From Desulfatitalea alkaliphila (GTDB lineage Bacteria > Desulfobacterota > Desulfobacteria > Desulfobacterales > Desulfosarcinaceae): a stretch of 40,000 nucleotides of DNA. The notes under the pieces are model-generated. The model worked only from the letters and a program-made list of their open reading frames with translations. It made no database searches and was not told where the DNA came from. The stretch is taken from contig NZ_JALJRB010000025.1 in the NCBI RefSeq assembly GCF_022968795.1, positions 1-40,000 of the forward strand. The letters are read 5' to 3'. Position numbers and translations under genes: made by a program. Shown in pieces: positions 22,495 through 32,820 of the stretch (position 1 is its first letter; every line of letters begins with the position of its first letter).

Positions 22495-23575
22495 TTTCGG
22501 GGCGGTGGATCGCCTGATGATGGAGGGCGTGACACGGCGCGTTTTCCCCGGGGCGGTGTTGTGGGTGGCTTGTCGCGGCGAGGTGTGCTGTCATAACGCC
22601 TATGGTCTGGCCGACCTTTTTCGAGGGCGGCCCATGACCGTGGATACGCTGTTCGATCTGGCCTCGTTGACCAAACCTCTGGTGACCGCCCTGGCCGTGA
22701 TGCACCTGGTGCGCAAGGGCCTGCTCACATTGGACCGGCCGTGTGCCGACTACTGGCCCTTGATGACCGGCGACGGCCGTGAGTTGCCGACGCTGCGCCA
22801 TCTGTTGAGCCACTGTTCCGGTCTGCCCGCCTGGCGCCCCTATTTTTTTCGTCTGTTGCGGCGGCCGGCCGCCGAGCGGTCCGCATTGTTGCAAAAGCGG
22901 GTGGCGCAGGAGCCGCTGCAGGCCGCGCCGGGGGAGCGGGTGCTCTACAGCGATCTGGGCTTCTGGGTGCTGCAGTGGGTGGTGGAGCGGGCGACACAAC
23001 AACGGCTGGACCGGTTTTGGGACGCAACGGTGGCCCGACCGTTGAATATCGCGCCGATGCACTTCAACGACCTGGCCTGTTCGCCTCCGGCTGTACCCTA
23101 TGCGGCCACGGAATTGTGCCCCTGGCGCAATCGGCTGCTGTCGGGGGAGGTGCATGACGATCATGCCCACGTTCTGGGCGGCGTGGCCGGCAACGCTGGA
23201 TTGTTCGCCACGGCGGCAGCGGTCGGCAAGCTGCTGCAAGTCCTGTTGGCGGTCGATGCGGGCGCTGCGGCGGTCCCGGCTTTCGACCGGGACCTGGTGC
23301 GCACCTTTTTGCAAAGGCAGTCCGGCAGTTCCTGGGCACTGGGGTTCGATACGCCGGCGCCGCGCGATTCCAGTGCCGGCAATGGATTCGGGCCTGACAG
23401 TGTCGGCCATCTGGGTTTCACAGGCACCTCTTTTTGGATGGACCGTCGCAGGGCGTTGATCGTGGTGTTGCTGACCAATCGGGTGCACCCCACCCGGTTC
23501 AATACGGCCATCAAAGCCTTTCGACCCCGGTTGCACGACAGGATCAACGCAGTGCTCGGCCGCAGCGTCAAATGA
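22487..23575 (+). CDS. Beta-lactamase-fold serine hydrolase
   Basis: A 362-residue protein from the ATG at 22487 (the frame is open to 22418). It has the class C beta-lactamase/DD-peptidase motifs: Ser-x-x-Lys in LASLTKPLV, Tyr-Ser in VLYSDLGF, and a late HLGFTGTSFW in place of the KTG box. No signal peptide is visible, so it is probably cytoplasmic, unlike true beta-lactamases. Relatives include esterases and D-aminopeptidases. Overlap with ldcA suggests a role in muropeptide processing, but the substrate is unknown. LLRHLLSHCSGLPAW is the usual helical segment of this family. Confidence 0.88.
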   Translation: MFDFGAVDRLMMEGVTRRVFPGAVLWVACRGEVCCHNAYGLADLFRGRPMTVDTLFDLASLTKPLVTALAVMHLVRKGLLTLDRPCADYWPLMTGDGRELPTLRHLLSHCSGLPAWRPYFFRLLRRPAAERSALLQKRVAQEPLQAAPGERVLYSDLGFWVLQWVVERATQQRLDRFWDATVARPLNIAPMHFNDLACSPPAVPYAATELCPWRNRLLSGEVHDDHAHVLGGVAGNAGLFATAAAVGKLLQVLLAVDAGAAAVPAFDRDLVRTFLQRQSGSSWALGFDTPAPRDSSAGNGFGPDSVGHLGFTGTSFWMDRRRALIVVLLTNRVHPTRFNTAIKAFRPRLHDRINAVLGRSVK

Positions 23576-23581
23576 GCTAAC

Positions 23582-23610
23582 TTGACTAATTTTATTCGAA
23601 ATTTTAGAGA
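23582..23610 (+). promoter_or_regulatory. Weak sigma-70-like promoter before mreB
   Basis: TTGACT (23582-23587), a 17-bp A/T-rich spacer and TAGAGA (23605-23610), 80 bp before the mreB start. The -10 box is a poor match; the A/T-richness in a GC-rich context is the main support. Confidence 0.3.
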
Positions 23611-23620
23611 TTCAACTTGA

Positions 23621-24730
<1,110 letters not shown>

Positions 24731-24734
24731 CCCG

Positions 24735-25568
24735 ATGTTTTCCAGACAAACGGCGATGATCGCCGCCCTGATCGTGCTGATTGTTTCCAGCGTCGTCATT
24801 CTCGCCTTGAGCAGTCGCCGTCCCCATCCCGCCTATGGGCCGGGACGCCTGGCGATCATGCTGGTGGCGCCCTTTCAAAAAGTGATCGTTAACACCACCC
24901 GTTATTTCCGGGATGTGTGGGAGCACTATTTTTTTCTTGCGGCCGTGGTGGAGGACAATGATCGCTTGCGCAGTGAGCTGCGGCAGATGCAAATCCTGCA
25001 ACACCGCTACGAGGAGGTTCGCCAGGCCAACGAGCGGCTGCAATCCCTGCTGGACATGACCGAAACACTCCAGCGTCCTGCCGTTGCCGCGCGTGTCGTG
25101 GGCAAGGATCCGTCACCCTGGTTTCAGACCATTCTGGTGGACAAGGGCCGGTCCGACGGGGTCGGGATCGGGCAGCCGGTGATCAACGCACAGGGAGTGG
25201 TGGGATTGGTGGTGGAAGCCACCGGGGGCTACGCCAAAGTGATGCTCATCACCGACCCCAAGAGCGCCGTGGATGCCATGGTGCAGGCAAGCCGCGCGCG
25301 GGGGGTGCTCAAGGGCGGGACGGCCGGTTACTGCGTGTTGGATTACGTGTTGCGGCAGCACACCCTTCACCTCGGCGACACGGTGGTGGCATCGGGTCTG
25401 GACGGGATTTTTCCCAAAGGCATGCCCGTCGGCCGGGTGACCGGGATCGTCAAGAACGACGCCGGCCTTTTCCAGGATGTCACTGTAACCCCCTACGTCG
25501 ATTTTGATCGGCTGGAGGAAGTGTTGATCGTTCCCGTCGTCGATATGGAAGCGTCGGATCCCGCATGA
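24735..25568 (+). CDS. mreC: Rod-shape-determining protein MreC
   Basis: A 277-residue inner-membrane protein: one N-terminal transmembrane helix (MIAALIVLIVSSVVILALS), a coiled coil (residues 60-105, ENDRLRSELRQMQILQHRYEEV) and the two-barrel periplasmic domain (VVGKDPSPWFQTILVDKG... VGLVVEATGGYAKVMLITD...). MreC links MreB to PBP2 on the periplasmic side. It starts 4 bp after mreB and shares ATGA with mreD. Confidence 0.95.
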   Translation: MFSRQTAMIAALIVLIVSSVVILALSSRRPHPAYGPGRLAIMLVAPFQKVIVNTTRYFRDVWEHYFFLAAVVEDNDRLRSELRQMQILQHRYEEVRQANERLQSLLDMTETLQRPAVAARVVGKDPSPWFQTILVDKGRSDGVGIGQPVINAQGVVGLVVEATGGYAKVMLITDPKSAVDAMVQASRARGVLKGGTAGYCVLDYVLRQHTLHLGDTVVASGLDGIFPKGMPVGRVTGIVKNDAGLFQDVTVTPYVDFDRLEEVLIVPVVDMEASDPA

Positions 25569-26077
25569 CCATTCTGTTCTACATACTGGTGTCCCTTTGC
25601 CTGGTGGTGATCAAGACCACCTTGATTCCCGGGCTGCCGTTGTTCGACAAGTTTTACGACCTGTTGATCCCCATCGTCATCTATCTGAGCTTCTTTCGGC
25701 CGCGTTGGGAAGGCATTCCCATCGTGGTCTTTTTCGGCCTGCTCATGGACAGTCTGTGCGGCGGCCCCATGGGGCTCTACCTGCTGATATACATTTGGTT
25801 GTACGTGGGCATGGGTTGGCTGGCGCGCTTTCTGCACACCGGCGGTCTGCCTTTGCCGGCCTTGGCCGTCGCCATCGGCGTGGCCTTCGAGACCATTGTC
25901 CTGATGGGGTACATGGGGTTTCTGGCCCCAAGGGCCAGTATTCCGGTGGATGCCGCCCGGACGGTGTTGTTGCAGATTCTGTGGGCGTTGTTCACCGGTC
26001 CGATGATCATGATGACCATCGGTTGGGCCCAGAGACAACTGGACCTGTGGCGCAATCGAATTTTTGCCGACATGTAG
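25565..26077 (+). CDS. mreD: Rod-shape-determining membrane protein MreD
   Basis: A 170-residue, very hydrophobic protein with about five to six transmembrane helices, the standard MreD size. The motif IPIVVFFGLLMDSLCGGPMGLYLL is the conserved family core. MreD completes the MreBCD complex in the inner membrane. Its ATG overlaps the mreC stop (ATGA), so the genes are translationally coupled. Sequence conservation in this family is low; the assignment rests on topology plus position. Confidence 0.93.
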   Translation: MTILFYILVSLCLVVIKTTLIPGLPLFDKFYDLLIPIVIYLSFFRPRWEGIPIVVFFGLLMDSLCGGPMGLYLLIYIWLYVGMGWLARFLHTGGLPLPALAVAIGVAFETIVLMGYMGFLAPRASIPVDAARTVLLQILWALFTGPMIMMTIGWAQRQLDLWRNRIFADM

Positions 26078-26134
26078 CATTCGAAAGCGTGGACCGATGT
26101 TTCGCAAACCTGTTCAAATGCAAGATCGACGCTG

Positions 26135-27961
26135 ATGCCCAATTACCTGCAGACCGTCGACATCGAGTGGTTCAATCAGCGCTTGGTGAAGGTGCTGGTG
26201 ATCGTTTTGTTGCTTTTTGCGGTGTTGTTGCTGCGTTTGATGCAGCTGCAGCTGATCGACGGCGAGGAAATGCGGCGCCTGTCTGCCATCAACAGCATCC
26301 GGCTGCAGGACATCCATGCCCCTCGCGGGGTGATTCTCGACCGCCACGGAAACACCATCGTGGACAATCGCCCTTCCTTCGACCTTCACGTGGTGCTCAA
26401 GGATGCCAAGCCTTTAGATCGCACCCTGGCGCACCTTGCGCCGTTGCTCGATGAGCCCGTGGCGCAACTGTGGGAGCGGCTGGAGAGCGTCCGCCCCCGG
26501 GGCCCCTACGCCCCGCTGCTGCTGAAATCGGATATCGGTCGCGACACCCTGGCCGCGGTCGAGGCCAACCGTTATGCGTTGCCCGGTGTCATGGTGCAGG
26601 TAGCGGCCCGTCGGCACTACATTCATGACCAACTGGCCGCCCACGTGGTGGGCTATATGGGGGAGATCAGTCCGGAAGAGTTGCGTCGGCCGGGCTTCGA
26701 GGATTGCAAACGGGGTGATTTCATCGGCAAGTTCGGTGTGGAACGCGCTTTCGAGAACGTCTTGCGCGGCAAGCGGGGGGGGCGGCAAGTGGAGGTGAAT
26801 GCCTCGGGGCAGGTGGTCGGGGTGTTGCAAACCGTGGATGCCGTTGCCGGTCGCAATATCGTTTTGACCCTGGACCGTTCACTGCAACAAAAGGCGGAGA
26901 TGTTGCTGGATGGGCGGGCGGGGGCCGTGGTGGCACTGGAACCCGACAGTGGCAGGGTGTTGGCCATGGCCAGCAGTCCGGCCTTCGATCCCAACCTGTT
27001 CGTCAGCGGCCTGACCCGCGAGCAATGGAACGAATGGGTGACCAACACCTACCGCCCCCTCGAGAACAAGGCCATTCAAGGGGAGTACCCGCCGGCTTCG
27101 GTCTACAAAATCGTCACCGCCGTCGCCGGTTTGGAAGAGGGCGTGGTGGACGATCAAACCACCTATTTCTGCCCCGGCCACTACCAGTTCGGCAACCGCG
27201 CCTACCGCTGCTGGAAGCGGTGGGGGCACGGCAACGTCGATTTGATCAAGGCGATGGCCGAGTCCTGCGATGTCTATTTCTATCGCCTGGGCGAAGCCCT
27301 GGGGGTCGACCGATTGGCCCACTATGCCCATCGTATGGGCTTGGGCAAACCAACAGGATGGCAGGTGGATCGTGAAGCGCGGGGCTTGATACCCACGGCC
27401 CAGTGGAAATTGAACCGCTTCGGCGAGCCTTGGCAACGGGGGGAAAACCTGTCCATCGCCATCGGCCAGAGCTTCAACTTGACCACCCCTTTGCAGCTGG
27501 CGGTGATGACCGCCGGCGTGGCCAACGGAGGGACGCTGTTCAAACCCTTTGTGGTCGAGCGGATGCAATCGGCCGACGGCCAGGTCACTTATCAGGGCGC
27601 GCCGGAGATTTCGGGGCGAATGGATTTGAGCCCCGAAAACATGGCGCTGTTGCGCAAGTCCTTGTGGGCGGCGGTCAACATGCCCGGCGGCACGGCATTG
27701 GGGGCACGGATCCCATCCGTTGCCTATGCCGGCAAGACCGGCACCGCCCAAGTGGTGGCGCGGCCCCGCGACGATGAGCATCTGACCGAAGAGCGGGCCG
27801 AGCGCCATCGCAATCATGCACTGTTTGTGGCCTATGCGCCGGCCGACGCGCCACGCATCGCCCTGGCGGTGGTCGTCGAACACGGCCAGTCGGGCTCCGG
27901 AGCGGCGGCGCCGGTGGCCAAAGCGTTGATCGAAACCTTTTTGGGGTTGGCCGATGATTGA
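26135..27961 (+). CDS. mrdA: Penicillin-binding protein 2 (PBP2)
   Basis: A 608-residue class B PBP: one transmembrane helix (VLVIVLLLFAVLLLRLMQLQ), the pedestal domain with RLSAINSIRLQDIHAPRGVILDR, and a transpeptidase domain with the nucleophile Ser322 in Ser-Val-Tyr-Lys, the Ser-Cys-Asp box (MAESCDVYFYRLG) and KTG at 534-536. It cross-links peptidoglycan during elongation. It follows mreD by 57 bp and overlaps rodA by 8 bp. Confidence 0.97.
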   Translation: MPNYLQTVDIEWFNQRLVKVLVIVLLLFAVLLLRLMQLQLIDGEEMRRLSAINSIRLQDIHAPRGVILDRHGNTIVDNRPSFDLHVVLKDAKPLDRTLAHLAPLLDEPVAQLWERLESVRPRGPYAPLLLKSDIGRDTLAAVEANRYALPGVMVQVAARRHYIHDQLAAHVVGYMGEISPEELRRPGFEDCKRGDFIGKFGVERAFENVLRGKRGGRQVEVNASGQVVGVLQTVDAVAGRNIVLTLDRSLQQKAEMLLDGRAGAVVALEPDSGRVLAMASSPAFDPNLFVSGLTREQWNEWVTNTYRPLENKAIQGEYPPASVYKIVTAVAGLEEGVVDDQTTYFCPGHYQFGNRAYRCWKRWGHGNVDLIKAMAESCDVYFYRLGEALGVDRLAHYAHRMGLGKPTGWQVDREARGLIPTAQWKLNRFGEPWQRGENLSIAIGQSFNLTTPLQLAVMTAGVANGGTLFKPFVVERMQSADGQVTYQGAPEISGRMDLSPENMALLRKSLWAAVNMPGGTALGARIPSVAYAGKTGTAQVVARPRDDEHLTEERAERHRNHALFVAYAPADAPRIALAVVVEHGQSGSGAAAPVAKALIETFLGLADD

Positions 27962-29060
27962 TCGTCGTTTGGTGGAGTATTTCGATTGGTGGTTGCTGCT
28001 GCTGACCATTGCCATCGGCGGTGTCGGCCTGGTGGTGCTCTACAGTGCCGTGAACGCAGGCGGTGGCGCCCATCCGTCCGGACTGTTTACGCGACAACTG
28101 GTCTGGTACGGTTTCGGGGCGCTGGTGATGGTGGCCGTTTTTCTTATCAACTACAAGGTATACGAGCGCTGGGGCCATTTGTTTTACATCCTGTGCATCA
28201 TCCTGCTGTTGGCGGTCCTGGTGCACGGCAAGCTCGGCGGCGGCGCCCGGCGATGGCTGGTGCTCGGGCCGGTGTCGATTCAGCCCTCGGAGTTGGTCAA
28301 GATCGCCGTGATCATCATGCTGGCCAAGTATTACGCAAAGGTGGTCACCACCGAAGGGCTGCGCTTGCGCGAACTGGTGAAACCGATGCTCATCATGGCG
28401 CTGCCCTGTGTCTTGATCGTACAGCAGCCCGATTTGGGAACTGCCTTGATGATTCTGATCATCGGTTGTGGCATCACCCTGTACGCCAAAATCGAGCGGA
28501 CCACATTCATAGGCCTCTTGGGCAGCGGCGCCTTGTTGGTGCCGGTGGTGTGGTTTTTTCTCAAAGGGTATCAAAAACAGCGCATTCTCACCTTTCTCAA
28601 CCCCGAACGGGACCCTTTGGGGGCCGGCTACCACATCATCCAGTCCAAGATCGCAATCGGTTCCGGCATGGTCAGCGGCAAGGGATTCCTGCTGGGCACC
28701 CAGAACACCCTTGATTTCCTGCCGGAGCAACACACCGATTTCATCTTCTCCGTGTTGGCCGAAGAGTGGGGGTTTGTGGGCGCCGCTGCGGCATTGCTGC
28801 TGTTTCTGCTGTTGATCACATGGGGATTGCAGGTGGCCCAGCGCAGCCGGGATCCTTATGGCACCATTCTGGCCGTGGGGGTGACCGTCATGCTGGCGAC
28901 CCAGGTGGTGATTAACATCGGGATGGTCATGGGATTGCTGCCTGTGGTGGGCGTGACCCTGCCGCTGATCAGTTACGGCGGCTCTTCCGTGTTGACCACC
29001 ATGGCCGGTATCGGCTTGTTGCTCAACGTGAGCATGCGGCGGTTTATGTTCGAAAAATGA
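27954..29060 (+). CDS. rodA: Peptidoglycan glycosyltransferase RodA (SEDS)
   Basis: A 368-residue polytopic protein with about ten transmembrane helices. Typical SEDS features: GARRWLVLGPVSIQPSELVKI, the catalytic-loop region YHIIQSKIAIGSGMVSGKGFLLGTQ, and the C-terminal LPLISYGGSSVLTTMAGIGLLL. RodA polymerises lipid II into glycan strands together with PBP2. Its start overlaps mrdA by 8 bp. Confidence 0.97.
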   Translation: MIDRRLVEYFDWWLLLLTIAIGGVGLVVLYSAVNAGGGAHPSGLFTRQLVWYGFGALVMVAVFLINYKVYERWGHLFYILCIILLLAVLVHGKLGGGARRWLVLGPVSIQPSELVKIAVIIMLAKYYAKVVTTEGLRLRELVKPMLIMALPCVLIVQQPDLGTALMILIIGCGITLYAKIERTTFIGLLGSGALLVPVVWFFLKGYQKQRILTFLNPERDPLGAGYHIIQSKIAIGSGMVSGKGFLLGTQNTLDFLPEQHTDFIFSVLAEEWGFVGAAAALLLFLLLITWGLQVAQRSRDPYGTILAVGVTVMLATQVVINIGMVMGLLPVVGVTLPLISYGGSSVLTTMAGIGLLLNVSMRRFMFEK

Positions 29061-29114
29061 GGTGGGCCGGGTGAAAGGCCGATTTGTTGCAGAATCGAAG
29101 ACAGGGAGGAGACC

Positions 29115-29564
29115 ATGTTGAAAAAGGGCAAGCAAGGGGCCGGGCCGGAAGCCACGGCCACCATTACGACCTTGTTGGGGCGGGACACTTTCATCGAGGG
29201 CACCTTGAGCTTCAAGGAGACCATCCGTGTGGACGGCCGCATCAAAGGCAGCGTGCGCAGCGAGCAGGGCACCTTGATCATCGGCGAACACGCCGATCTG
29301 GAAGCCGACATTCAGGTGGGTACGGCCATCGTCCGGGGCAAGGTCAACGGCCGTCTGGACGCCGTCCAGCGGATCGAAATTCATGCACCCGCCAAAGTCA
29401 CCGGTGATTTGCGATCCCCATCGGTGGCCATCGATTCGGGGGTCGTGTACAACGGTCACTGCACCATGGAACGCCCTGACAGTGCGACTGCAAAGACCGG
29501 ACCATCGGCAAGCGGCAGTCCCGGCGACGTTCCAACCGAGCAAAAAGTTTCAAAAAAGCTTTGA
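29115..29564 (+). CDS. Bactofilin (polymer-forming cytoskeletal protein)
   Basis: A 149-residue protein with AGGGAGGAGACC before the ATG. The middle part (residues 18-115) is the repetitive right-handed beta-helix of bactofilins (DUF583): TTLLGRDTFIEGTLSFKETI, VDGRIKGSVRSEQGTLIIG, then short Gly/Ile-Val repeats. The N- and C-terminal tails are polar and disordered. Bactofilins form nucleotide-free filaments that can recruit wall enzymes and set cell curvature. Its position directly after rodA supports a role in shape. The ATP synthase promoter overlaps its stop codon. Confidence 0.92.
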   Translation: MLKKGKQGAGPEATATITTLLGRDTFIEGTLSFKETIRVDGRIKGSVRSEQGTLIIGEHADLEADIQVGTAIVRGKVNGRLDAVQRIEIHAPAKVTGDLRSPSVAIDSGVVYNGHCTMERPDSATAKTGPSASGSPGDVPTEQKVSKKL

Positions 29565-29590
29565 CAATTCTGAAGGTCCGATGCTATACA
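29561..29590 (+). promoter_or_regulatory. Sigma-70 promoter of the ATP synthase operon
   Basis: TTGACA (29561-29566), an 18-bp spacer and TATACA (29585-29590), near-consensus on both boxes. Transcription would start near 29597, 84 nt before the first atp gene. The -35 box contains the TGA of the bactofilin gene. Confidence 0.75.
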
Positions 29591-29680
29591 GCCCCCTTGT
29601 TCGCCCCTATCTCGGGTTTTGCTATTTTGTAGTCATTTCAACTTAGTAAGCTAACAGTAAAACGTTCTTGGAGGCCCTCT

Positions 29681-30106
29681 ATGATTGACCTCGATTGGAC
29701 TGTGTTGATCCAGATAGTCAATTTTATTGTCTTGATCTACATCCTTGACATTGTGTTGTACAAACCGATCCGAGGCATGCTGAACCAGCGGAAGGCCAAG
29801 GTGGACGGCCTGGAGGGCAGCGTGACTTCGGCCAACCAGCAGATCGAGGAAAAGAACCGGGCCTTTGAGGCGGGCATCAAATCTGCACGCCTCAAAGGGC
29901 AGGAAGAAAAAGAAGCCCGCATGCAAAAGGCCATCGAGGAGGAGCAGGCCATCGTGGCGGAAATCAATGCCAAGGCCCACAAGGATTTGGCGGCGGTCAA
30001 GGCCAAGATCGCCCAGGACACGGACGCAGTGAGGGTCTCCCTGGAAAAGGAAGTGGATGCCTTCGCCGAAGCGATTGCAAGCAAAATTCTGGGGAGGGCG
30101 GCCTGA
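29681..30106 (+). CDS. atpF': ATP synthase F0 subunit b'
   Basis: A 141-residue protein with TTGGAGG before the ATG. One N-terminal transmembrane helix (LIQIVNFIVLIYILDIVLY, about residues 10-28) leads into a long charged coiled coil (QIEEKNRAFEAGIKSARLKGQEEKE). With the adjacent b subunit it forms the peripheral stalk heterodimer, a feature of photosynthetic and many delta-type bacteria. First gene of the operon; its TGA shares one base with the next ATG. Confidence 0.9.
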   Translation: MIDLDWTVLIQIVNFIVLIYILDIVLYKPIRGMLNQRKAKVDGLEGSVTSANQQIEEKNRAFEAGIKSARLKGQEEKEARMQKAIEEEQAIVAEINAKAHKDLAAVKAKIAQDTDAVRVSLEKEVDAFAEAIASKILGRAA

Positions 30107-30696
30107 TGAAGATCGCAGCAGTAGGTATCAAGACAAAAAAACTCAAGTGGATAGGCGCCATGACCGCTGTCGTGGCTTTTTTTGTGCTCTTCGGCGCCGG
30201 CGCCGTGTGGGCGGCCGGTGCGCACTGGCAGGCGACGGACTCCTACAGAGTGCTTAACTTTGTTGTTTTGAGTTTGATTATTTACTTTTTGCTGCGCAAG
30301 CCCGCGGGGCAGTTTTTCCGCAATCGCATCAAAGGGATCGCCCAGGAGCTTGAAGACTTGGAAAGCCGCAAGACGGCCGTCGAAAAGCAGTTGGCCGATT
30401 ACAACCATCGCCTGGCCCAGCTGGAAAAGGAGGCCGAACGGATTGTCGCCGAATATGTCCAGCAAGGCGAGGATGCCAAGTCGCGCATTCTCAAGGCGGC
30501 CGAAGCGGCGGCGGACAAATTGAAGGAGCAGGCGCGCAAGAATATTGAGTATGAATTCAATCAAGCCAGATCCGAACTTCAGGAGCAAGTGGTCGAAAAA
30601 GCCTTGGCCCGGGCGGAGCAGATCATCAAACAAAAGATGACCGGTACGGACCAGGATCGTTTGGTGGACGAATACTTAGAGAAGGTGGTGGCCTAG
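30106..30696 (+). CDS. atpF: ATP synthase F0 subunit b
   Basis: A 196-residue protein. It has two hydrophobic segments: a signal-like one (AMTAVVAFFVLFGAGAVWAA, residues 18-37) and the real membrane anchor (YRVLNFVVLSLIIYFLL, about 47-63), followed by a long coiled coil. The extra N-terminal segment is seen in other delta-type b subunits. It forms the stator stalk with b'. Its TAG overlaps the GTG start of atpH. Confidence 0.93.
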   Translation: MKIAAVGIKTKKLKWIGAMTAVVAFFVLFGAGAVWAAGAHWQATDSYRVLNFVVLSLIIYFLLRKPAGQFFRNRIKGIAQELEDLESRKTAVEKQLADYNHRLAQLEKEAERIVAEYVQQGEDAKSRILKAAEAAADKLKEQARKNIEYEFNQARSELQEQVVEKALARAEQIIKQKMTGTDQDRLVDEYLEKVVA

Positions 30697-31247
30697 TGAG
30701 AAATCTGGCAATAGCACGGCGTTATGCCAAGGCACTTTTGTTGATCGGTAAAGAGGATGGTCAGGCCGAAAGCTACCGCGAGGAGCTGGATGGTTTGGCC
30801 CGCTTGATGGTCCGTGAAAAGCAGCTGGCAGACACCATCGCCAACCCGCTTTACAACGTCGATGAACGTCAGCGGGTACTCGAGAAGGTGATCGAGAAGA
30901 TGAACCTGTCGAAGGTGATGGCCACTTTCCTGCTCGTGCTCTTCGAAAAAGGACGCATCGGCTTCCTGGGCAATATCAATGAGTTCTACCAGAAGCTGGC
31001 CGACGAGATCAAAGGCGTTGCCCGGGCCAGCCTTGTTGCAGCCAGTGAATTGACCGCTGAAACCGTTGAAAAGATCCGCCAGGCCCTCTCCAAGAAGACC
31101 GGCAAGGAGGTGGTGCTTACGGTGGAACAAGATCCGACACTCATCGGGGGCATTGTGACCCGTATCGGGGATCTCGTCTTGGATGGAAGCGTGAAAACAC
31201 AATTACTCAATATGAGAGAATCTTTAAAAAGGGGTGAGCGTGCATAA
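30696..31247 (+). CDS. atpH: ATP synthase F1 subunit delta
   Basis: A 183-residue protein starting at GTG 30696 inside the atpF stop. The N-terminal helical bundle begins [17 protein letters not shown], and the C-terminal part has the family motif [31 protein letters not shown]. Delta joins the top of the alpha/beta hexamer to the peripheral stalk. Its stop overlaps the atpA start by one base. Confidence 0.96.
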   Translation: MRNLAIARRYAKALLLIGKEDGQAESYREELDGLARLMVREKQLADTIANPLYNVDERQRVLEKVIEKMNLSKVMATFLLVLFEKGRIGFLGNINEFYQKLADEIKGVARASLVAASELTAETVEKIRQALSKKTGKEVVLTVEQDPTLIGGIVTRIGDLVLDGSVKTQLLNMRESLKRGERA

Positions 31248-32764
31248 TGGAACTTAGAGCCGAAGAAATCAGTCAGATTATCAAAGAGCAGATTACCAGT
31301 TACGACAAAAAGGTCGAGTTGAGCGAAACCGGAGTGGTCTTGTCCGTCGGCGACGGCATCGCCCGTGTCTACGGCCTGGAAAAAGTAATGGCTCTGGAGC
31401 TGGTCGAATTTACCGGTGGTATTTTAGGCCTGGTGCTCAATCTGGAAGAGGACAATGTGGGCGTTGCCATTATGGGCGAGGACATCCACATCAAAGAGGG
31501 CGACATCGTCAAGCGGACCGGTAAGATTGCCCAGGTGCCCGTCGGCGAGCCGGTCCTTGGCCGCGTTGTGGACGCCATGGGCATGCCCATCGACGGCAAG
31601 GGCCCCATCGAGGGCGCCGAGACCCGCCGCGTGGAAATGGTCGCACCCGGCGTCATCGCCCGCAAAAGTGTGCACGAACCCTGCTACACCGGTCTCAAGG
31701 CCGTTGACGCCATGACCCCCGTCGGGCGCGGACAGCGTGAGTTGATCATCGGCGACCGCCAGATCGGGAAAACCGCCTGCGCCATTGACGCCATCCTGGC
31801 ACAAAAAGATTCCGACATCTACTGTATCTATGTGGCCTGCGGCCAAAAGAAATCCACCGTGGCCCAAGTGCATGCCGTTCTGGAAAAGCACGGCGCCATG
31901 GAATACACCACCATCGTTTCCGCTTGCGCCAGCGACCCCGCCACCCTGCAGTACATCGCCCCCTATGCCGGATGCGCCATGGGCGAATACTTTCGGGACA
32001 AGGGCCAACACGCGCTTATCATTTACGACGACTTGTCCAAGCAGGCCGCCGCCTATCGCCAGGTCTCCCTGTTGCTGCGCCGTCCTCCCGGACGTGAGGC
32101 CTATCCCGGCGACATTTTTTACAACCACTCCCGTCTGCTCGAACGATCGGCCAAACTCAACGACGAGCTCGGCGCCGGCTCCCTGACCGCCTTGCCGATC
32201 ATTGAAACCCAGGCCGGCGACGTTTCGGCCTACATTCCGACCAATGTGATCTCCATTACCGACGGCCAGATTTACCTGGAGCCGGGCCTTTTCTTCGCCG
32301 GTGTGCGTCCGGCCATCAACGTCGGCCTTTCAGTGTCCCGCGTCGGCGGCGCCGCCCAGGTCAAGGCAATGAAACAGGTGGCCGGCACCCTGCGCCTGGA
32401 CATGGCCCAATACCGTGAACTGGAAGCCTTCGCCGCTTTCGGTTCCGACTTGGACGCCTCCACCCAACGGCAGTTGACCCGTGGCCAACGTCTGGTGGAA
32501 GTGCTCAAGCAGCCTCAGTACCAGCCCCTGCCCATGGAGAAACAGGTCACCATTCTGTTCGCAGGCGCCCGTGGCTACTTGGACAAATATCCCATTGAGG
32601 TCATCGCCAAATACGAGGCCGGGCTCTACCCCTTCATCGAGGAACGTTTCCCCAAGATGTTCAGCCAGCTGAAAGAGAAGCAAGCCATCGACGATGAATT
32701 GGAAACCCTCATGAACGATGCCTTGAAGGCCTATGACGAGGAATTCAAGGATACCATCAAATAA
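31247..32764 (+). CDS. atpA: ATP synthase F1 subunit alpha
   Basis: A 505-residue protein with the P-loop GDRQIGKT at 169-176 and the alpha signature [21 protein letters not shown] late in the protein. Alpha binds nucleotide at the non-catalytic sites of the F1 hexamer. Translation is coupled to atpH. It ends 56 bp before atpG. Confidence 0.98.
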   Translation: MELRAEEISQIIKEQITSYDKKVELSETGVVLSVGDGIARVYGLEKVMALELVEFTGGILGLVLNLEEDNVGVAIMGEDIHIKEGDIVKRTGKIAQVPVGEPVLGRVVDAMGMPIDGKGPIEGAETRRVEMVAPGVIARKSVHEPCYTGLKAVDAMTPVGRGQRELIIGDRQIGKTACAIDAILAQKDSDIYCIYVACGQKKSTVAQVHAVLEKHGAMEYTTIVSACASDPATLQYIAPYAGCAMGEYFRDKGQHALIIYDDLSKQAAAYRQVSLLLRRPPGREAYPGDIFYNHSRLLERSAKLNDELGAGSLTALPIIETQAGDVSAYIPTNVISITDGQIYLEPGLFFAGVRPAINVGLSVSRVGGAAQVKAMKQVAGTLRLDMAQYRELEAFAAFGSDLDASTQRQLTRGQRLVEVLKQPQYQPLPMEKQVTILFAGARGYLDKYPIEVIAKYEAGLYPFIEERFPKMFSQLKEKQAIDDELETLMNDALKAYDEEFKDTIK

Positions 32765-32820
32765 GACGGGTGACCTGTTTCAGGGCAAACGAAGACTCAA
32801 AACGATAAGGGCTGAGCTTT

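Noticed and set aside
27675-29543. Minus-strand open frame of over 600 codons
   Set aside because: Antisense to mrdA, rodA and bactofilin; low-complexity His/Gln-rich product and no ribosome binding site.
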